Below, piece by piece: positions 1 through 8,860 of a stretch of DNA of 64,000 bases. Location: positions 4,774,001-4,838,000 of the forward strand of contig CP136062.1 in the NCBI GenBank assembly GCA_032622095.1, in the 5' to 3' direction. The translations under genes were made by a program, and so were the position numbers. This DNA comes from Siphonodentalium dalli. Taxonomy: Eukaryota; Mollusca; Scaphopoda; Gadilida; Siphonodentaliidae. The notes below the pieces were generated by a model, which was not told where the DNA came from, made no database searches, and saw only the letters and a program-made list of their open reading frames with translations. How positions within the stretch are numbered: position 1 is the first letter of the stretch; each line of letters begins with the position of its first letter.

Positions 1-1256
1 AAATAGACCCGACAGTGTTCCATGCAATATAGGTACCCGGACCACATCCAACCCTATCTGACAGGTTCGTGTGACCTTCCTTGGAACATACACATGGCTT
101 TATAAAATAGACTCGAATGTATCCCATGCAACATAAGTACGTACACCCAAGCCCGTGCCACGCCCATTGCTCATTCTGAATATGGGCACCATAAAACTAT
201 GATATATACATAGGCGGCGACATAACAAACGGCACGGCATCGGAAAGATATCGCGGGAATTCGGCCATTTTCGGAAAAGTTCGTTACTTCCCATTGATGA
301 CGGACATGCTACAATTATACAACGGGAACGCGGCCAATTTGAATTTTCGGACAGGTTCTATGCCTCCCAATTTTGACGGACATACCACAACTATGATTCT
401 TCGGTCCTAGAGATCATTATTGATTGTCGCCTATACATAGTCCGGGGAATTTTGTGATATGCATAATAAATTTATAATACTAAAATATCAGCCACGGAGA
501 TATAAACGTAGCTGTTATGATAACGCGGGAATCTGTAAAATATAGTAATTCGTGCGGCCGCTGCGATCTCGGTGGATTCCGATACCTCTCGCTGACAACA
601 ACGGCACCTCCGATGATTATATAAACAAAATAACTTGGCCACGACTGTGTGTGGGATTAAAAGTTGCACATTTTGTGCTTTGTAAGCAATTCATGAGATT
701 CAGGGTTCTCTACAATTTTATTTATACTATTTTTATTTTTGACTGGCTAAAACTGCTCTGACGGCAGACTGTCTGTTCATCATTAGCGGAATGTAAGCTT
801 CCGGTGAGCAAGGCAGGGTACATTGTTTGTGGGCCCAGGACACTGTGGCATCACCCGTTGCTCATTCTGAATATGGCCACCATAAAACAAAAAAACTAAA
901 TAAATATGTTAAAATTTTCAAACATATTTGATGAGTGTACGTCAACCCCCGGGTTCCTATTACCAGCCTAGATAACGTACAAATGAAATGTCCAAATAGA
1001 CTGACATTGTGCCATGCAATATAAATACGTACATCCCAACCATCTTTCGCCGCGTCCCTACACGGGACAAGTCTTGAGAACATGTACATGTAGTGTTCAC
1101 CTCGTCCTTAAATGTGACCAGTCGTGAAACTATGCACGCTACGTGTTCAAACAGACACGACAGTGCACTATAAGTTCGCACACCCAACCCCATATACTGT
1201 CACGTCAGTAGTATTGGCGGCCACTCTGGCCACCCCCTCTTTTTCTGGCCCACCCC
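1..1256. repeat. Host flank with degenerate dispersed repeat copies
   Basis: No gene is supported here. Related fragments recur at about 1-50, 106-165, 1000-1050 and 1150-1195; each has an AATAGACYCGACAGTGT-like start, then CCATGCAA-ATA-AGTACG and a CACCCAA tail. The phrase GCTCATTCTGAATATGG also occurs twice (about 170 and 860). The spacing is irregular, so this looks like an old dispersed repeat rather than a tandem array. The short ORFs are not convincing as genes. Confidence 0.5.
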
Positions 1257-1686
1257 AGTCCTGGAGTTGCCACCCAGGGCCGGGTTCGTCGGTCCAGAGG
1301 TTGTGTTACATTCCAAAGAGTAATGTGAGCGCTTCGAAGGGTTTTGACATAAAAGAGCATAATTTACTAATGCTTCGTTTTTTTCTCGGATTCTAATGGC
1401 AATGTGGTAAGCGAAGGGCGTTCCCCTTCGCTGGACACACTGAACTTAGAATAATACCGAACAACAATCGAGGCATTAGTAAATTGTGTTACTTTACCAG
1501 TGCATTTTTTAACAAAAGCGAAAGTCTTCGGTTAGATTCGAAGACGATAGCGTTGTAAAATATACTTGTAGAAATTACCTTTCAGTGAAATATGTTATGA
1601 GATAATGGTAAAATGGTACATATACAAATCTGCCCGAGTCAAATCGGTGTTTTTATTCGTAGAAATATGTTTTTTGACAGAAAAGA
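1257..1686 (+). repeat. Polinton left terminal inverted repeat
   Basis: Reads closely as the reverse complement of about 15958-16376. It carries two short hairpins: AGCGAAGGG with CCCTTCGCT at 1410-1432, and a GTCTTCG/CGAAGAC pair around 1527-1545 that is perfect in the right TIR. It also contains a single copy of the 30-bp unit (about 1391-1420) that is amplified further inside. Similarity ends near the TTTTTTGACAGAAAAG stretch around 1686. Confidence 0.85.
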
Positions 1687-1722
1687 ACATATTTTACAGA
1701 TGGTTCTATTTGTTCTCTGATT

Positions 1723-2163
1723 CTAATGACAGTGTGGTACGCGAAGGGCGTTCTAATGACAGTGTGGTAAGCGAAGGGCGTTCTAATAACAGTGTGGTAA
1801 GCGAAGGGCGTTCTAATGACAGTGTGGTAAGCGAAGGGCGTTCTAATGACAGTGTGGTAAGCGAAGGGCGTTATAATGACAGTGTGGTAAGCGAAGGGCG
1901 TTCTAATGACAGTGTGGTAAGCGAAGGGCATTCTAATGGCAGTGTGGTAAGCGAAGGGCGTTCTAATGACAGTGTGGTAAGCGAAGGGCGTTCTAATGAC
2001 AGTGTGGTAAGCGAAGGGCGTTCTAATGACAGTGTGGTAAGCGAAGGGCGTTCTAATGACAGTGTGGTAAGCGAAGGGCGTTCTAATGACAGTGTGGTAA
2101 GCGAAGGGCGTTCTATTGACAGTGTGGTAAGCGAAGGGCGTTCCAATGACAGTGTGGTAAGCG
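1723..2163. repeat. 30-bp tandem repeat array, about 14.5 copies
   Basis: Head-to-tail 30-bp units, GCGAAGGGCG followed by TTCTAATGAC and AGTGTGGTAA, with only scattered single-base variants. The unit is one TIR segment repeated. As 30 is divisible by 3, several frames on both strands stay open and produce 10-residue periodic ORFs; these are artefacts of the repeat. The low divergence between copies suggests recent amplification by slippage or unequal exchange. Confidence 0.95.
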
Positions 2164-2300
2164 TTTCCCTTCGCTGGACACACTGAACTGAGAATAATAC
2201 CGAGCAAAAAATAGAAGCATTAGTAAATTGTGCAGCTTTACCAGTGCATTTTTAACAAAAGCGAAAGTCTTCGAATAGATTCGAAGACGATAGCGCTATG
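2164..2300 (+). repeat. Second partial copy of the TIR segment
   Basis: The sequence after the 30-bp array, from CCCTTCGCTGGACACACTGA to AGACGATAGCG, repeats TIR positions about 1422-1555 with small changes. The left end therefore carries two copies of this subterminal block with the amplified array between them; the right end has only one. The second copy keeps the GTCTTCGAAT/ATTCGAAGAC palindrome. Confidence 0.8.
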
Positions 2301-2327
2301 AAAATGTGCATGCAAGATAGCAGGTTT

Positions 2328-2348
2328 TGGGTGGCCCTGAAAATGACC
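2328..2348 (-). terminator. Histone-type 3' stem-loop, cassette A
   Basis: On the minus strand the sequence reads GGTCATTTTCAGGGCC followed by ACCCA, starting 13 nt after the stop codon of the 2362-2793 ORF. Metazoan replication-dependent histone mRNAs end in a 6-bp stem with a UUUC-type loop followed by ACCCA, which this resembles. Compared with copies B-D the stem is slightly decayed (one mismatch, one G-U pair), and the downstream AAAGATACGCTCT motif is missing. Confidence 0.65.
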
Positions 2349-2361
2349 GTTTTTCGCCAGA

Positions 2362-2793
2362 TCACAACAACAGTGGATAAAGGGTCCTTAGGAACTCAAA
2401 TCCATCCTTTTGGTCCAACTCCCGAAAGACAAGTGAACCCTCGATGAGAGATGGAAATATACCTTTCGGTATACTCACATTCCTCACTTGGGATACGCTG
2501 AATCTGTATTGCTTTTTCTCTTTCCAAAACACGAGTTTTCTCTGCAGAAGGGTTGCCGCCACCGTGAGTAAGATATCTGTTGTCCCAAGCCATTCGATAT
2601 GTTCTATATCCTGTCCACTGAACAGTGTAGGATTGCGAGCCCAAGTTGCACAGACAAAAGTGAATAGTTCAAAGAACTTTTCACCTGTACCATACACTGC
2701 CCAGGAAAGGGCCTCACACACTGCAATGTCCCTCGGGGCCGATAAATGGATGGCTCTGACATAAGATCCAAGATCAGTAACAGCGTATTCCAT
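2362..2793 (-). CDS. Cassette A: small protein, possibly OTU-like
   Basis: An intact 143-residue ORF starting at the ATG at 2793. The region EALSWAVYGT (about residues 28-37) followed later by EWLGTTD and VAATLLQRKLVFW (about 67-90) has the order and spacing of an OTU-type cysteine protease fold: an AL.YALYG-like helix, then WGT and a hydrophobic strand. The usual Asp-Gly-x-Cys nucleophile motif is not in canonical position and no convincing catalytic His is visible near the C terminus, so it may be inactive or another fold. Cassette C contains a similar AATLLQ segment, suggesting the two are paralogues. It is flanked by the shared upstream element (2828-2925) and a histone-type stem-loop. 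It is intact while the capsid genes beside it are broken. The OTU assignment is an inference. Confidence 0.6.
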   Translation of the reverse strand: MEYAVTDLGSYVRAIHLSAPRDIAVCEALSWAVYGTGEKFFELFTFVCATWARNPTLFSGQDIEHIEWLGTTDILLTVAATLLQRKLVFWKEKKQYRFSVSQVRNVSIPKGIFPSLIEGSLVFRELDQKDGFEFLRTLYPLLL

Positions 2794-2827
2794 CGTGGAG
2801 AAATGATATGCTCTAAATGGGATTTTG

Positions 2828-2925
2828 TTATATGTAAAACGCGCGGAGGTCGTTGGCTACGTCATTGTGTTTATCTACCAATTTTCCGGAACGTCATTTC
2901 AAATGTGTTTCTTTTTTTGTTGAAT
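2828..2925 (-). promoter_or_regulatory. Shared upstream element, cassette A copy
   Basis: Read on the minus strand toward the ATG at 2793: GAAACACATTTGAAATGACG, then GGAAAATTGGTAGATAAACA, CAATGACGTAG, a CCGCGCG core and a TATA-like ACATATAAC about 40 bp before the start codon. The same order of blocks is found upstream of cassettes B, C and D. The TGACG half-site is CRE/ATF-like. It is called a promoter because of its conservation and position; activity is inferred. Confidence 0.65.
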
Positions 2926-3208
2926 TAAGATCTTCATCGACATTGCCGAAGACGATCATTAAAAACAGACACTGTTTTTCAACAACATACCTTTTATTTT
3001 TGAATTAAGAATCAACATATTTACAACTGATCATGAAATTATCATATTTGCAATCAATAATTGGTAATTCAATGAACATAATTAACATTTGGTAACTCAT
3101 TTCATCATTAATTAACAATCATCATATTTACAAATGATTATGATTATTAACATATTTAAACAATTGGTAATGAGCACATTTTATCAATAATGAAATTCAC
3201 AGTAAGTC
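2926..3208. other. AT-rich intergenic stretch
   Basis: A very AT-rich spacer with repeated short words (AACATATTTA, AATTGGTAA, TGATTATGATTATT) between cassette A and the protease remnant. No ORF or hairpin of note is visible. Confidence 0.5.
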
Positions 3209-3714
3209 TTACAAGTTTGTGAAATACATGTTTTTGAGTAATGTTTCTGATTCGTTTCGTGCGGGCTCATAGTTTCTATGAAACCAATCCAATACTTTTC
3301 TATCATTTTTGAAGTAGTCACCATCAAAATTCATTTCAACTAATACTTTTATACCATATCCGCTTTTCAAGAAATGTAAAGCAAATATGCAGTAGATACC
3401 ACACACGTTTGTACCGTGATGTTGAAACCGCCCAACGTTTATTTTACATCGTTCGAATTTCTTTGAATAAATGATTTGATATATGTATCAATAACTGGTA
3501 TCCCAAACGAATCGAAATATGTTGCAATGTTTCCATTGAAGAAAATTGCAACCCAGTGTTCTCCTGGTTTTTTCTGACGTATGTGTATTTACTATGTATG
3601 CTTTTACATGATGAGGTTTCTCGTGTGGTACTGATCTTTTGCACACACCACACCATACAATGAACAGAGGTAGGGTGGTTTGTCTAGTATTTGCTGAAGT
3701 TCGCTTGTGTTCAT
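3209..3714 (-). pseudogene. PRO: Polinton cysteine protease (adenain/C48-like), frameshifted
   Basis: Maturation protease that in Polintons and adenoviruses cleaves capsid precursors. The start is taken at the ATG at 3714. The N-terminal frame runs to about 3605 and stops. A second frame (about 3563-3438) holds GEHWVAIF and YFDSFG, which carry the catalytic His and the acidic residue. A third frame (3406-3209, open up to the terminal stop) holds NVCGIYC with the nucleophilic Cys, followed by FALHFLKSG. All three catalytic positions survive but lie in different frames, separated by at least two frameshifts, so no active enzyme can be made. The length, about 168 codons in total, is slightly short for the family. 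It is the last core gene on the left, as is common in Polintons. Confidence 0.8.
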
Positions 3715-3724
3715 CTTCGTAGTA

Positions 3725-4060
3725 TTATTTTACTTTTTCACACCACAAGTCAACAAAAACCGAATTAAATTGGTTACAGTTTGCATAAACAACTCCCTTT
3801 ATATCTTTCCAAAGTTTGAATGCCTCAAATTTCCCTTGTGGTGTAAATGATTCTATTTATGGATACAATTGTTCCATAACTCGGTAGATGTTCAATTTAA
3901 GTAGTGCTATATCAATGAACATATCTACCCATTGTATAGGTGGTGTCCAAAGACAAAGTAAATGTCGTGTCTGACTTGGATGATCTATTTTACATCCTTC
4001 ACAATTGAGTGTCACTTCTTTTGAAATTTGCAGTCTCAATTTTGCGTTGATCACTGAAGC
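3725..4060 (-). pseudogene. Conserved Polinton Cys/His-rich small protein
   Basis: The frame contains LNCEGCKIDHPSQTRHLLCL, a C-x2-C...H...H...C pattern that I associate with a small protein found between capsid and protease genes in many animal Polintons. Its function is unknown; the residues could bind zinc. An in-frame TAA at about 3857 splits it, after which the same frame continues with a lysine- and tryptophan-rich segment and ends at 3725, just before the protease ATG at 3714. Its N terminus is lost: the frame runs straight in from a major capsid protein C-terminal remnant. Confidence 0.6.
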
Positions 4061-4853
4061 TAGAGCTGCAACAAACTGAAGCTCTAACCTTATGTTACCA
4101 GTTTGTATAGGATGCAAATGTCCTTCCTCTGCTCATTGTTCAGGTGTGAGGTCGTAACCCCAGAAACAATAACCATAATACTAATTTTCCGTCTGCCTGA
4201 CCAATTAAAGAGAATTTTGGATTTGCTCTAATGAGAAGAATTCTTATCTCAATTCCATTTGGTAAGTATTTCTCTTGTAGAAATATATCTGTGTGTAAAC
4301 GACCACACAATTATACCGTTTTACTACCTGCTATGATTGCTTGGCGAGATTTCAATCCATCATTACGACCAGCTTTAGTGTTTTCGGTGAACTGTTTAGC
4401 GGTGTCTGGATACCACATTTCTAGTGCGGCAAGTTGATTTTCTTTACATTCACCAGAATAGGCCAAGAGATTTTCCATATAGACTCGATAAAGATAGGTA
4501 TCTCCGTTTGCCGTTACAAGTTTGTTATTTAGGTTCATATCGATACTACTGAACATGCTATGGAAAAGGTTTTTAATAGGCGCAATTTCATCAGTACCAT
4601 CAACCAAGTTTGTTCCATCTGCTTTTGTGATTTTGAATTTCAGGTACAAATATGATTGATTCACATATGTCCATTTTTCAGTTTGAGGCGGAATTACCAA
4701 TTCTACCGGTGCGGAATTATTCAAAGAGCTAATTGGGTGATGTTCTATCCATTGTGATTCCAACATCGTTGTCATTGTTGGTGGAACATCAGAAGCATCA
4801 ACTCTAACTTGCTGCATTAGCATGATCCATTTTGCATCATCATGATTAATCAA
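4061..4853 (-). pseudogene. MCP: Polinton major capsid protein (double jelly-roll), internally deleted
   Basis: The first 180 codons (4853-4311) are open and resemble the N-terminal jelly-roll of the Polinton major capsid family (often auto-named F54H12.2-like): PPQTEKWTYV, SYLYLKFKI, LFHSMFSSIDMNLNNKL and DTYLYRVYMENLL are characteristic. After a frame break near 4311 another frame carries GRLHTDIFLQEKYLPNG (about 4305-4200). Then most of the second jelly-roll is missing and the C-terminal GYDLTPEQ and IQTGNIRLELQF signatures appear at about 4155-4065. The family is usually 400-500 residues, so more than 150 residues are gone. The ATG at 4853 overlaps the end of the upstream small gene (4846), the usual tight packing. 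It cannot form capsids. Confidence 0.75.
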
Positions 4854-5224
4854 ATATATCGAGAGATCGTTTTGATTTCTTTACATGCGCTTTAATGGAC
4901 TTACTTCTAACTTGTTTGCAAGAAGAATGATTTTTCAAAGGCCGCGATGATCTATTTATGCATTTGGTGTTGATATTTTCTTTATTGTTTCCTTTCCAAA
5001 AGATTTCAATGCTTCTTTGCCTTGTTTCAAAAATACTTTTTTGGACTTTTACCATGATGAATGATATCTTCGACTGCAGCAAGTCCATGCTTGAATACTT
5101 GTTGTTTAGCAATCTGACCAATAGGTTTTAGAAACGGTACTACTGTTCTCATTGCAGATTCGAATAGTGAACCAATTCCATTTCCATACTGTCTAGGTAC
5201 GCCTCTATACACGGGGATCATCAT
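4846..5224 (-). pseudogene. Small Polinton virion-type protein (pVI/core-like), frameshifted
   Basis: The start at 5224 encodes MMIPVYRGVPRQYGNGIGSL and continues through an amphipathic FLKPIGQIAKQQVFKHGLAAVEDI helix region before a frameshift near 5027. The +1 frame continues with an Arg/Lys/Ser-rich tail ending at 4846. The combination of a glycine-rich N terminus, an amphipathic helix and a basic tail is typical of the minor core or membrane-lytic proteins encoded next to Polinton capsid genes, compared in the literature with adenovirus pVI or pX. Exact homology is not certain. Its ATG overlaps the penton stop (5221-5223), and its end overlaps the MCP start. Confidence 0.6.
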
Positions 5225-6021
5225 AAATACAAATTACTTCGGCGTCGGAAATGCAACTTTACCATAGTCTTTCCACCAACAAACTGAATTGCTTTGTCAG
5301 TATCACCAGATATATATACACATTTATGATATCAAAGCTAGACTTTGATACTGGTACATAATGTAAGTTTTTGAATTCATGCTTAATATGTTGACCATTA
5401 TGTATTCTTTAACCCTCGAATGGTGTCTCTCGTAATATCGGTGCCTCAACTTAACCAACAATTGTATAATCAGCGATATCAGAATAAACAAACAACTGAT
5501 TATGCTCCGCATTTAAATCAACTCCATATGGAATTGTTATCGAATAAGTAGCAAATGTAGCAGTATCTGATTCTGTTCTGTAACCAAGGTTATCCAAAAG
5601 AGCTCTGGGGAGTACAAGACCTACTTTGGTGTAACTATTGGTTGAAATTTTAACTCGTTGTTGTGCTTTGGAATATCCGAATTCGAATTACAGTTGCTTA
5701 CTGTACTATCAATTACACTTTGAATTGTATCTGTCAAATGTGCTGTACCAGAATATGCTCCTTCTGGTATTGTTAATTCTATACCATTTTCTGGTTTTGA
5801 AATTACTACATCACTTATTGGTAACTTGTGCAGGTATTGTAAAATTCTTGGAACAGAAGTTTTTTATGTTATTATGCAAGCATCTCCAATAATGTTGTAT
5901 GTTTCCGATGGTACAATTAGGTCAACCATTGCAACTTCACAAAGCTCTTTATCAATATGTATGTATTTTGGTAATTTCACTGTGAGTTGGCTGGGTAAAG
6001 TGACATTGAACTATCACTCAT
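5221..6021 (-). pseudogene. Polinton penton/minor capsid protein (single jelly-roll), broken
   Basis: The ATG at 6021 opens a frame that stops after about 14 codons. Another frame then gives LTVKLPKYIHIDKELCEVAM, the usual early strand of Polinton penton proteins. Pieces of the protein recur in different frames down to the C-terminal FVGGKTMVKLHFRRRSNLYL and the TGA at 5221-5223. At least three frame changes and internal stops are visible. In the family this single jelly-roll protein occupies the five-fold vertices. It lies directly upstream of the pVI-like gene, with stop/start overlap. Confidence 0.65.
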
Positions 6022-6193
6022 AAGAGTTATGTAGAATTAATTCATTTTTTCTCAGTATGTTTCAATAATTTCAGTCCAGGTGTTGGTAGAATATAACCTA
6101 GAGAACTACTTAGAAGAATAAGCCACAATTCTTTGTTTGCGCTATGGATACTAATGTGTATAATATATGTAATCATTTTGATATAAATAATAA

Positions 6194-6292
6194 TTATCTG
6201 CGTGTGACTTGGTTCTTAGCAACGTTTTCACCACAGAACTTAAATCGTGATGGTTCATAGAGATTAATTGAATCTGAATGAGATTGGGACAT
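6194..6292 (-). CDS. Short ORF remnant between integrase and penton
   Basis: A 32-codon frame beginning MSQSHSDSINLYEPSRF on the minus strand, ending in TAA at 6194-6196. It lies between the integrase terminus (6306) and the penton start (6021). The remaining 170 bp has no open frame. It may be the broken N terminus of a virion protein or a leftover of the penton 5' end. Function unknown. Confidence 0.25.
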   Translation of the reverse strand: MSQSHSDSINLYEPSRFKFCGENVAKNQVTRR

Positions 6293-6305
6293 GATAAATT
6301 ATGTT

Positions 6306-7007
6306 TTATACTAAATTTGAAGCTGGGATCCAACTGTCAAACTGTTTTGGGTATCCAAGCCAATGAACTTAAATTTCTTTTACTGTTTTAACACCCACTC
6401 TCCTCGTTCTTTTATCAATAACTGATTCTATTTCATACAACTTACTGTCTTTTATATGTTGGATTTCATGTTTGTAGAATTATCCATCAATCTCTTCACC
6501 ATCAAGATCAGAAACTTTGTATGTGATTGGATTAGTTTTACAAATTTTATCAATTTTGAAAATTTCACGAGTCCAGTTTGGTAAATAACCCTTTTCAAAT
6601 GTTCTTTTGGTTTTGTTGATACGAACCAAGTCACCCAATTTCAGTGTATATTTTCCTTTTTTATTTCCTGTTCCATATAGATTTTTGGAAATTTCAGCTT
6701 CAGTTTTCAAAGTAACTTTCGACGGTTTCGATTTTATTCTACGGTGATAGCTATTGTTGTAAGAATCGACTAGGGGCTGTAAAACATCGATATATCTTGA
6801 AGTTTTACTGTGTGTGAAATATTTCCACATACGAGTTTTTAAAGTTCTTTGAAATCTCTCAACAATACTGGATTTAGTCTGTGGATTCTCAGTTGTGAAG
6901 AAATGAAGATCAGCTAAATCTGCCTGCCATTGAATATCAATTCCAGCTACAACAGTCTTTCTACGTTGGAATTTTCGAATTATTGGTTTGTGTAAAGTAT
7001 ATGTCGA
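6306..7007 (-). pseudogene. INT: Polinton integrase (retroviral type) with deleted core, chromodomain tail
   Basis: Immediately after an in-frame TAG (7007-7009 region) the same frame continues with YTLHKPIIRKF and then GIDIQWQADLADL, which holds the first catalytic Asp. It passes directly to HFFTTENPQTKSSIVERF, which holds the catalytic Glu in IVERF, and then the C-terminal SYHRRIK and LGDLVRI regions. The stretch between DLADL and HFFTTEN, which should be roughly 80-100 residues and contain the second catalytic Asp, is missing without a frame change. After a stop near 6480 the same region continues as a chromodomain ending HWLGYPKQFDSWIPASNLV at 6306. The enzyme would insert the element by DDE chemistry but is dead here. 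Confidence 0.8.
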
Positions 7008-7882
7008 CTAGCCTTGCAACCATTTCTTCACATCTATGAGTTTTATTTTTTTATTTAACTTTTTCGCTTCATAAAAAAGTTTCTTTACACCGCCATAACT
7101 TCCAACTTTCTTCGAATTATAGATAATTTTAGATAACTGTTCATCTAGTATGGATCCCATTGTGTTTGTTTCTGTTTTAATACCCTTTGGTGTCAACCTA
7201 TCTGCTATTTTAGTTTTTGAATGTCTTGCTTTTATACCTTTCATTTGTGTGAATCGATGAGAATCAAATCGTTTTGGTTTTATGCTTTGTACCTGAGTTT
7301 CAAAATTATCATCTGAATCATCTTTCAAATGTTTTTTAATCCAAAGCAAACGGTTTCTGTTCCCTACAAAATCGTGAGGTACATTTTGTTCGCATAATCC
7401 TTGTGAAAAGGTTTGCCAACCTGTTGGTTCGAAACCTTGTCTTTGTCGTACAATATCATTGAGGAGATCAACAATATTTGATCCTCTAATAACTTTTTCA
7501 CCATATGTTAATTGTCCATTTTCATCAAACTCCATTTGCGGATGTTTTGAAATCAGTTGTAAAAGTTGTTCAGCTTTTGTTCTCATCTTTAGCGGAATAC
7601 TTTCCAGCACATCCCTATGATGATTAAATGGTTGTTCTGTTTTCGGGGTTGAAATAGCTCTAACTGATTTTTGAGAAGTTTTCAATTTGTGCAAAGTTGT
7701 ACCATATAATTGAACCTTCTCAGATTCTGACAAATTTTTATCAGAAACTTAATTCAATTCTCTGCTTAGTTTGAAAAATTCGTAATTTCAGGATTAAGTG
7801 GTAATTTCAGATTAGTTAGACTCATTCTCCATTTTTTAATGTCATCCAACATTTTGAAGGGAACAGCGACCATTTTCTTCAT
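7008..7882 (-). pseudogene. Conserved Polinton protein continuous with integrase N-terminal domain
   Basis: The likely start is ATG 7882 (MKKMVAVPFKMLDDIKKW); a frame change and stops lie near 7770-7735, then 7733-7008 is open for 241 codons. Residues about 60-120 of this ORF (GSNIVDLLNDIVRQRQGFEP, GWQTFSQGL, VPHDFVGN) match a hypothetical protein commonly seen in animal Polintons, and the preceding basic and Ser-rich part is typical of it too. From about residue 195 (LSKIIYNSKKVGSYGGVKKL to VKKWLQG) the frame reads as the integrase N-terminal helical domain. The TAG at the end is an in-frame stop before the integrase core. The two genes are normally separate, so this looks like a fusion or loss of the boundary. 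Confidence 0.6.
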
Positions 7883-7884
7883 GT

Positions 7885-8226
7885 CTAACCACGAAGTATT
7901 CCAGCGACTGGTTTACCAAGCAACGGTGCTAGCATAAGAAGTGGTAAAAAACCTACTTTCTGGTTTAAAATTTGTTTTTTTCGTTTCAAAGATGTTGATT
8001 TACTTGCAAGTTCTCTGAGGTGTCTACACCTCGGACGAAGTTTGCGCTTCTGAGCTTCTGTTAGTTTTACATTGCCTTTTAAAATATTTTTACAGTATTC
8101 TGACATGCAATCAATCACTCTCTTTGGGGCATCTTTTATCATTTTGTTTCGAAAATGAGTTGGTGCCTGATTCTTAGCCATTACAAAACTACCATATTTT
8201 TTAATCAGTGGAGTTTTTTTCGCCAT
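7885..8226 (-). CDS. Polinton small basic protein with hydrophobic C terminus
   Basis: An intact 113-residue ORF. It is lysine-rich with the segment CMSEYCKNILKGNVKLTEAQ, then KRKLRPRCRHLRELA and KSTSLKRKKQILNQK, followed by a hydrophobic GFLPLLMLAPLLGKPVAGIL tail (about residues 90-111). This architecture is a recurrent Polinton protein of unknown role. The gene to its right (8263-8829) has the same plan, so the pair look paralogous. It ends 3 bp before the next start at 7882. A virion-core or membrane-interacting function is plausible but not shown. Confidence 0.6.
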   Translation of the reverse strand: MAKKTPLIKKYGSFVMAKNQAPTHFRNKMIKDAPKRVIDCMSEYCKNILKGNVKLTEAQKRKLRPRCRHLRELASKSTSLKRKKQILNQKVGFLPLLMLAPLLGKPVAGILRG

Positions 8227-8262
8227 ATTTACTCTTCAACAGTTGAATGTCAAATTACTTAT

Positions 8263-8829
8263 TTACTTATTACTTTTACGTTTATTATAATTACGATCAA
8301 ATGCCATCAAAGCTAATTTTGATGGGTTTGAAAGATTCATAATTGTTGAGTATCGTTGAACCAACGGGTAATGTTCTGCTTCTTGAACTGATGGAATTGG
8401 TTGCGGACCATTATCGTTGAGTGGTTGAAATCTAGCAAATGTAGAATTTAATCCAGTAGTATTTACTCTAGCTGGAGTAGCTCGCTGTGAAATTGTATAA
8501 TTTACTCTAACTGGACTAGCTCGCTGTGCAATTGTAGAATTTACTCTAGTAGCATTTACTCTATTTGGTCTAACTCGTGCAATTGATTTATTTTCTTTTT
8601 GTCTGAGAAGACTTCTGATCAAAACTCCACCGAGAAATCCATCTCCACCAGTTTTTAAAAGTATTTTCTTTTTTGAATCGATATGAGTTGTACAGTCAGC
8701 TATTTTCTTCAGCTCTTTTTTGTGTTTTTGTAGAAATGTTCATGTCTGCTTTGGAAGCTTTAAGTGATCATCAATAATTAATTTAGCTATAGTCAAAAAT
8801 ACACTCAACACTGCTTCATGCGACTCCAT
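8263..8829 (-). pseudogene. Paralogous small basic protein fused to a repeat-rich tail, one frameshift
   Basis: ATG at 8829. The first 29 codons read MESHEAVLSVFLTIAKLIID and so on to a stop; the neighbouring frame then carries FLQKHKKELKKIADCTTHID, KKKILLKTGGDGFLGGVL and continues into the open 8622-8263 ORF. That ORF contains about three imperfect 15-residue repeats of the type AQRASPVRVNYTI (about residues 15-60), with period-like DNA repeats. The first part is the same basic-then-glycine/hydrophobic plan as the 7885-8226 gene. The repeat-rich tail is unlike usual Polinton proteins and may be a local expansion. Function unknown. Confidence 0.5.
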
Positions 8830-8860
8830 GATTGGAAATGAAAATATTATGTTGATAGAC

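Noticed and set aside
1723-2163. CRISPR array
   Set aside because: Units are directly adjacent with no variable spacers, and the context is a eukaryotic mobile element.
1605-2207. Long ORFs on both strands with a 10-residue repeat (SNDSVVSEGR and HTVIRTPFAY types)
   Set aside because: They arise from the 30-bp tandem array, whose period is divisible by three and which lacks stops in several frames; no promoter, and mutually exclusive frames are equally open.
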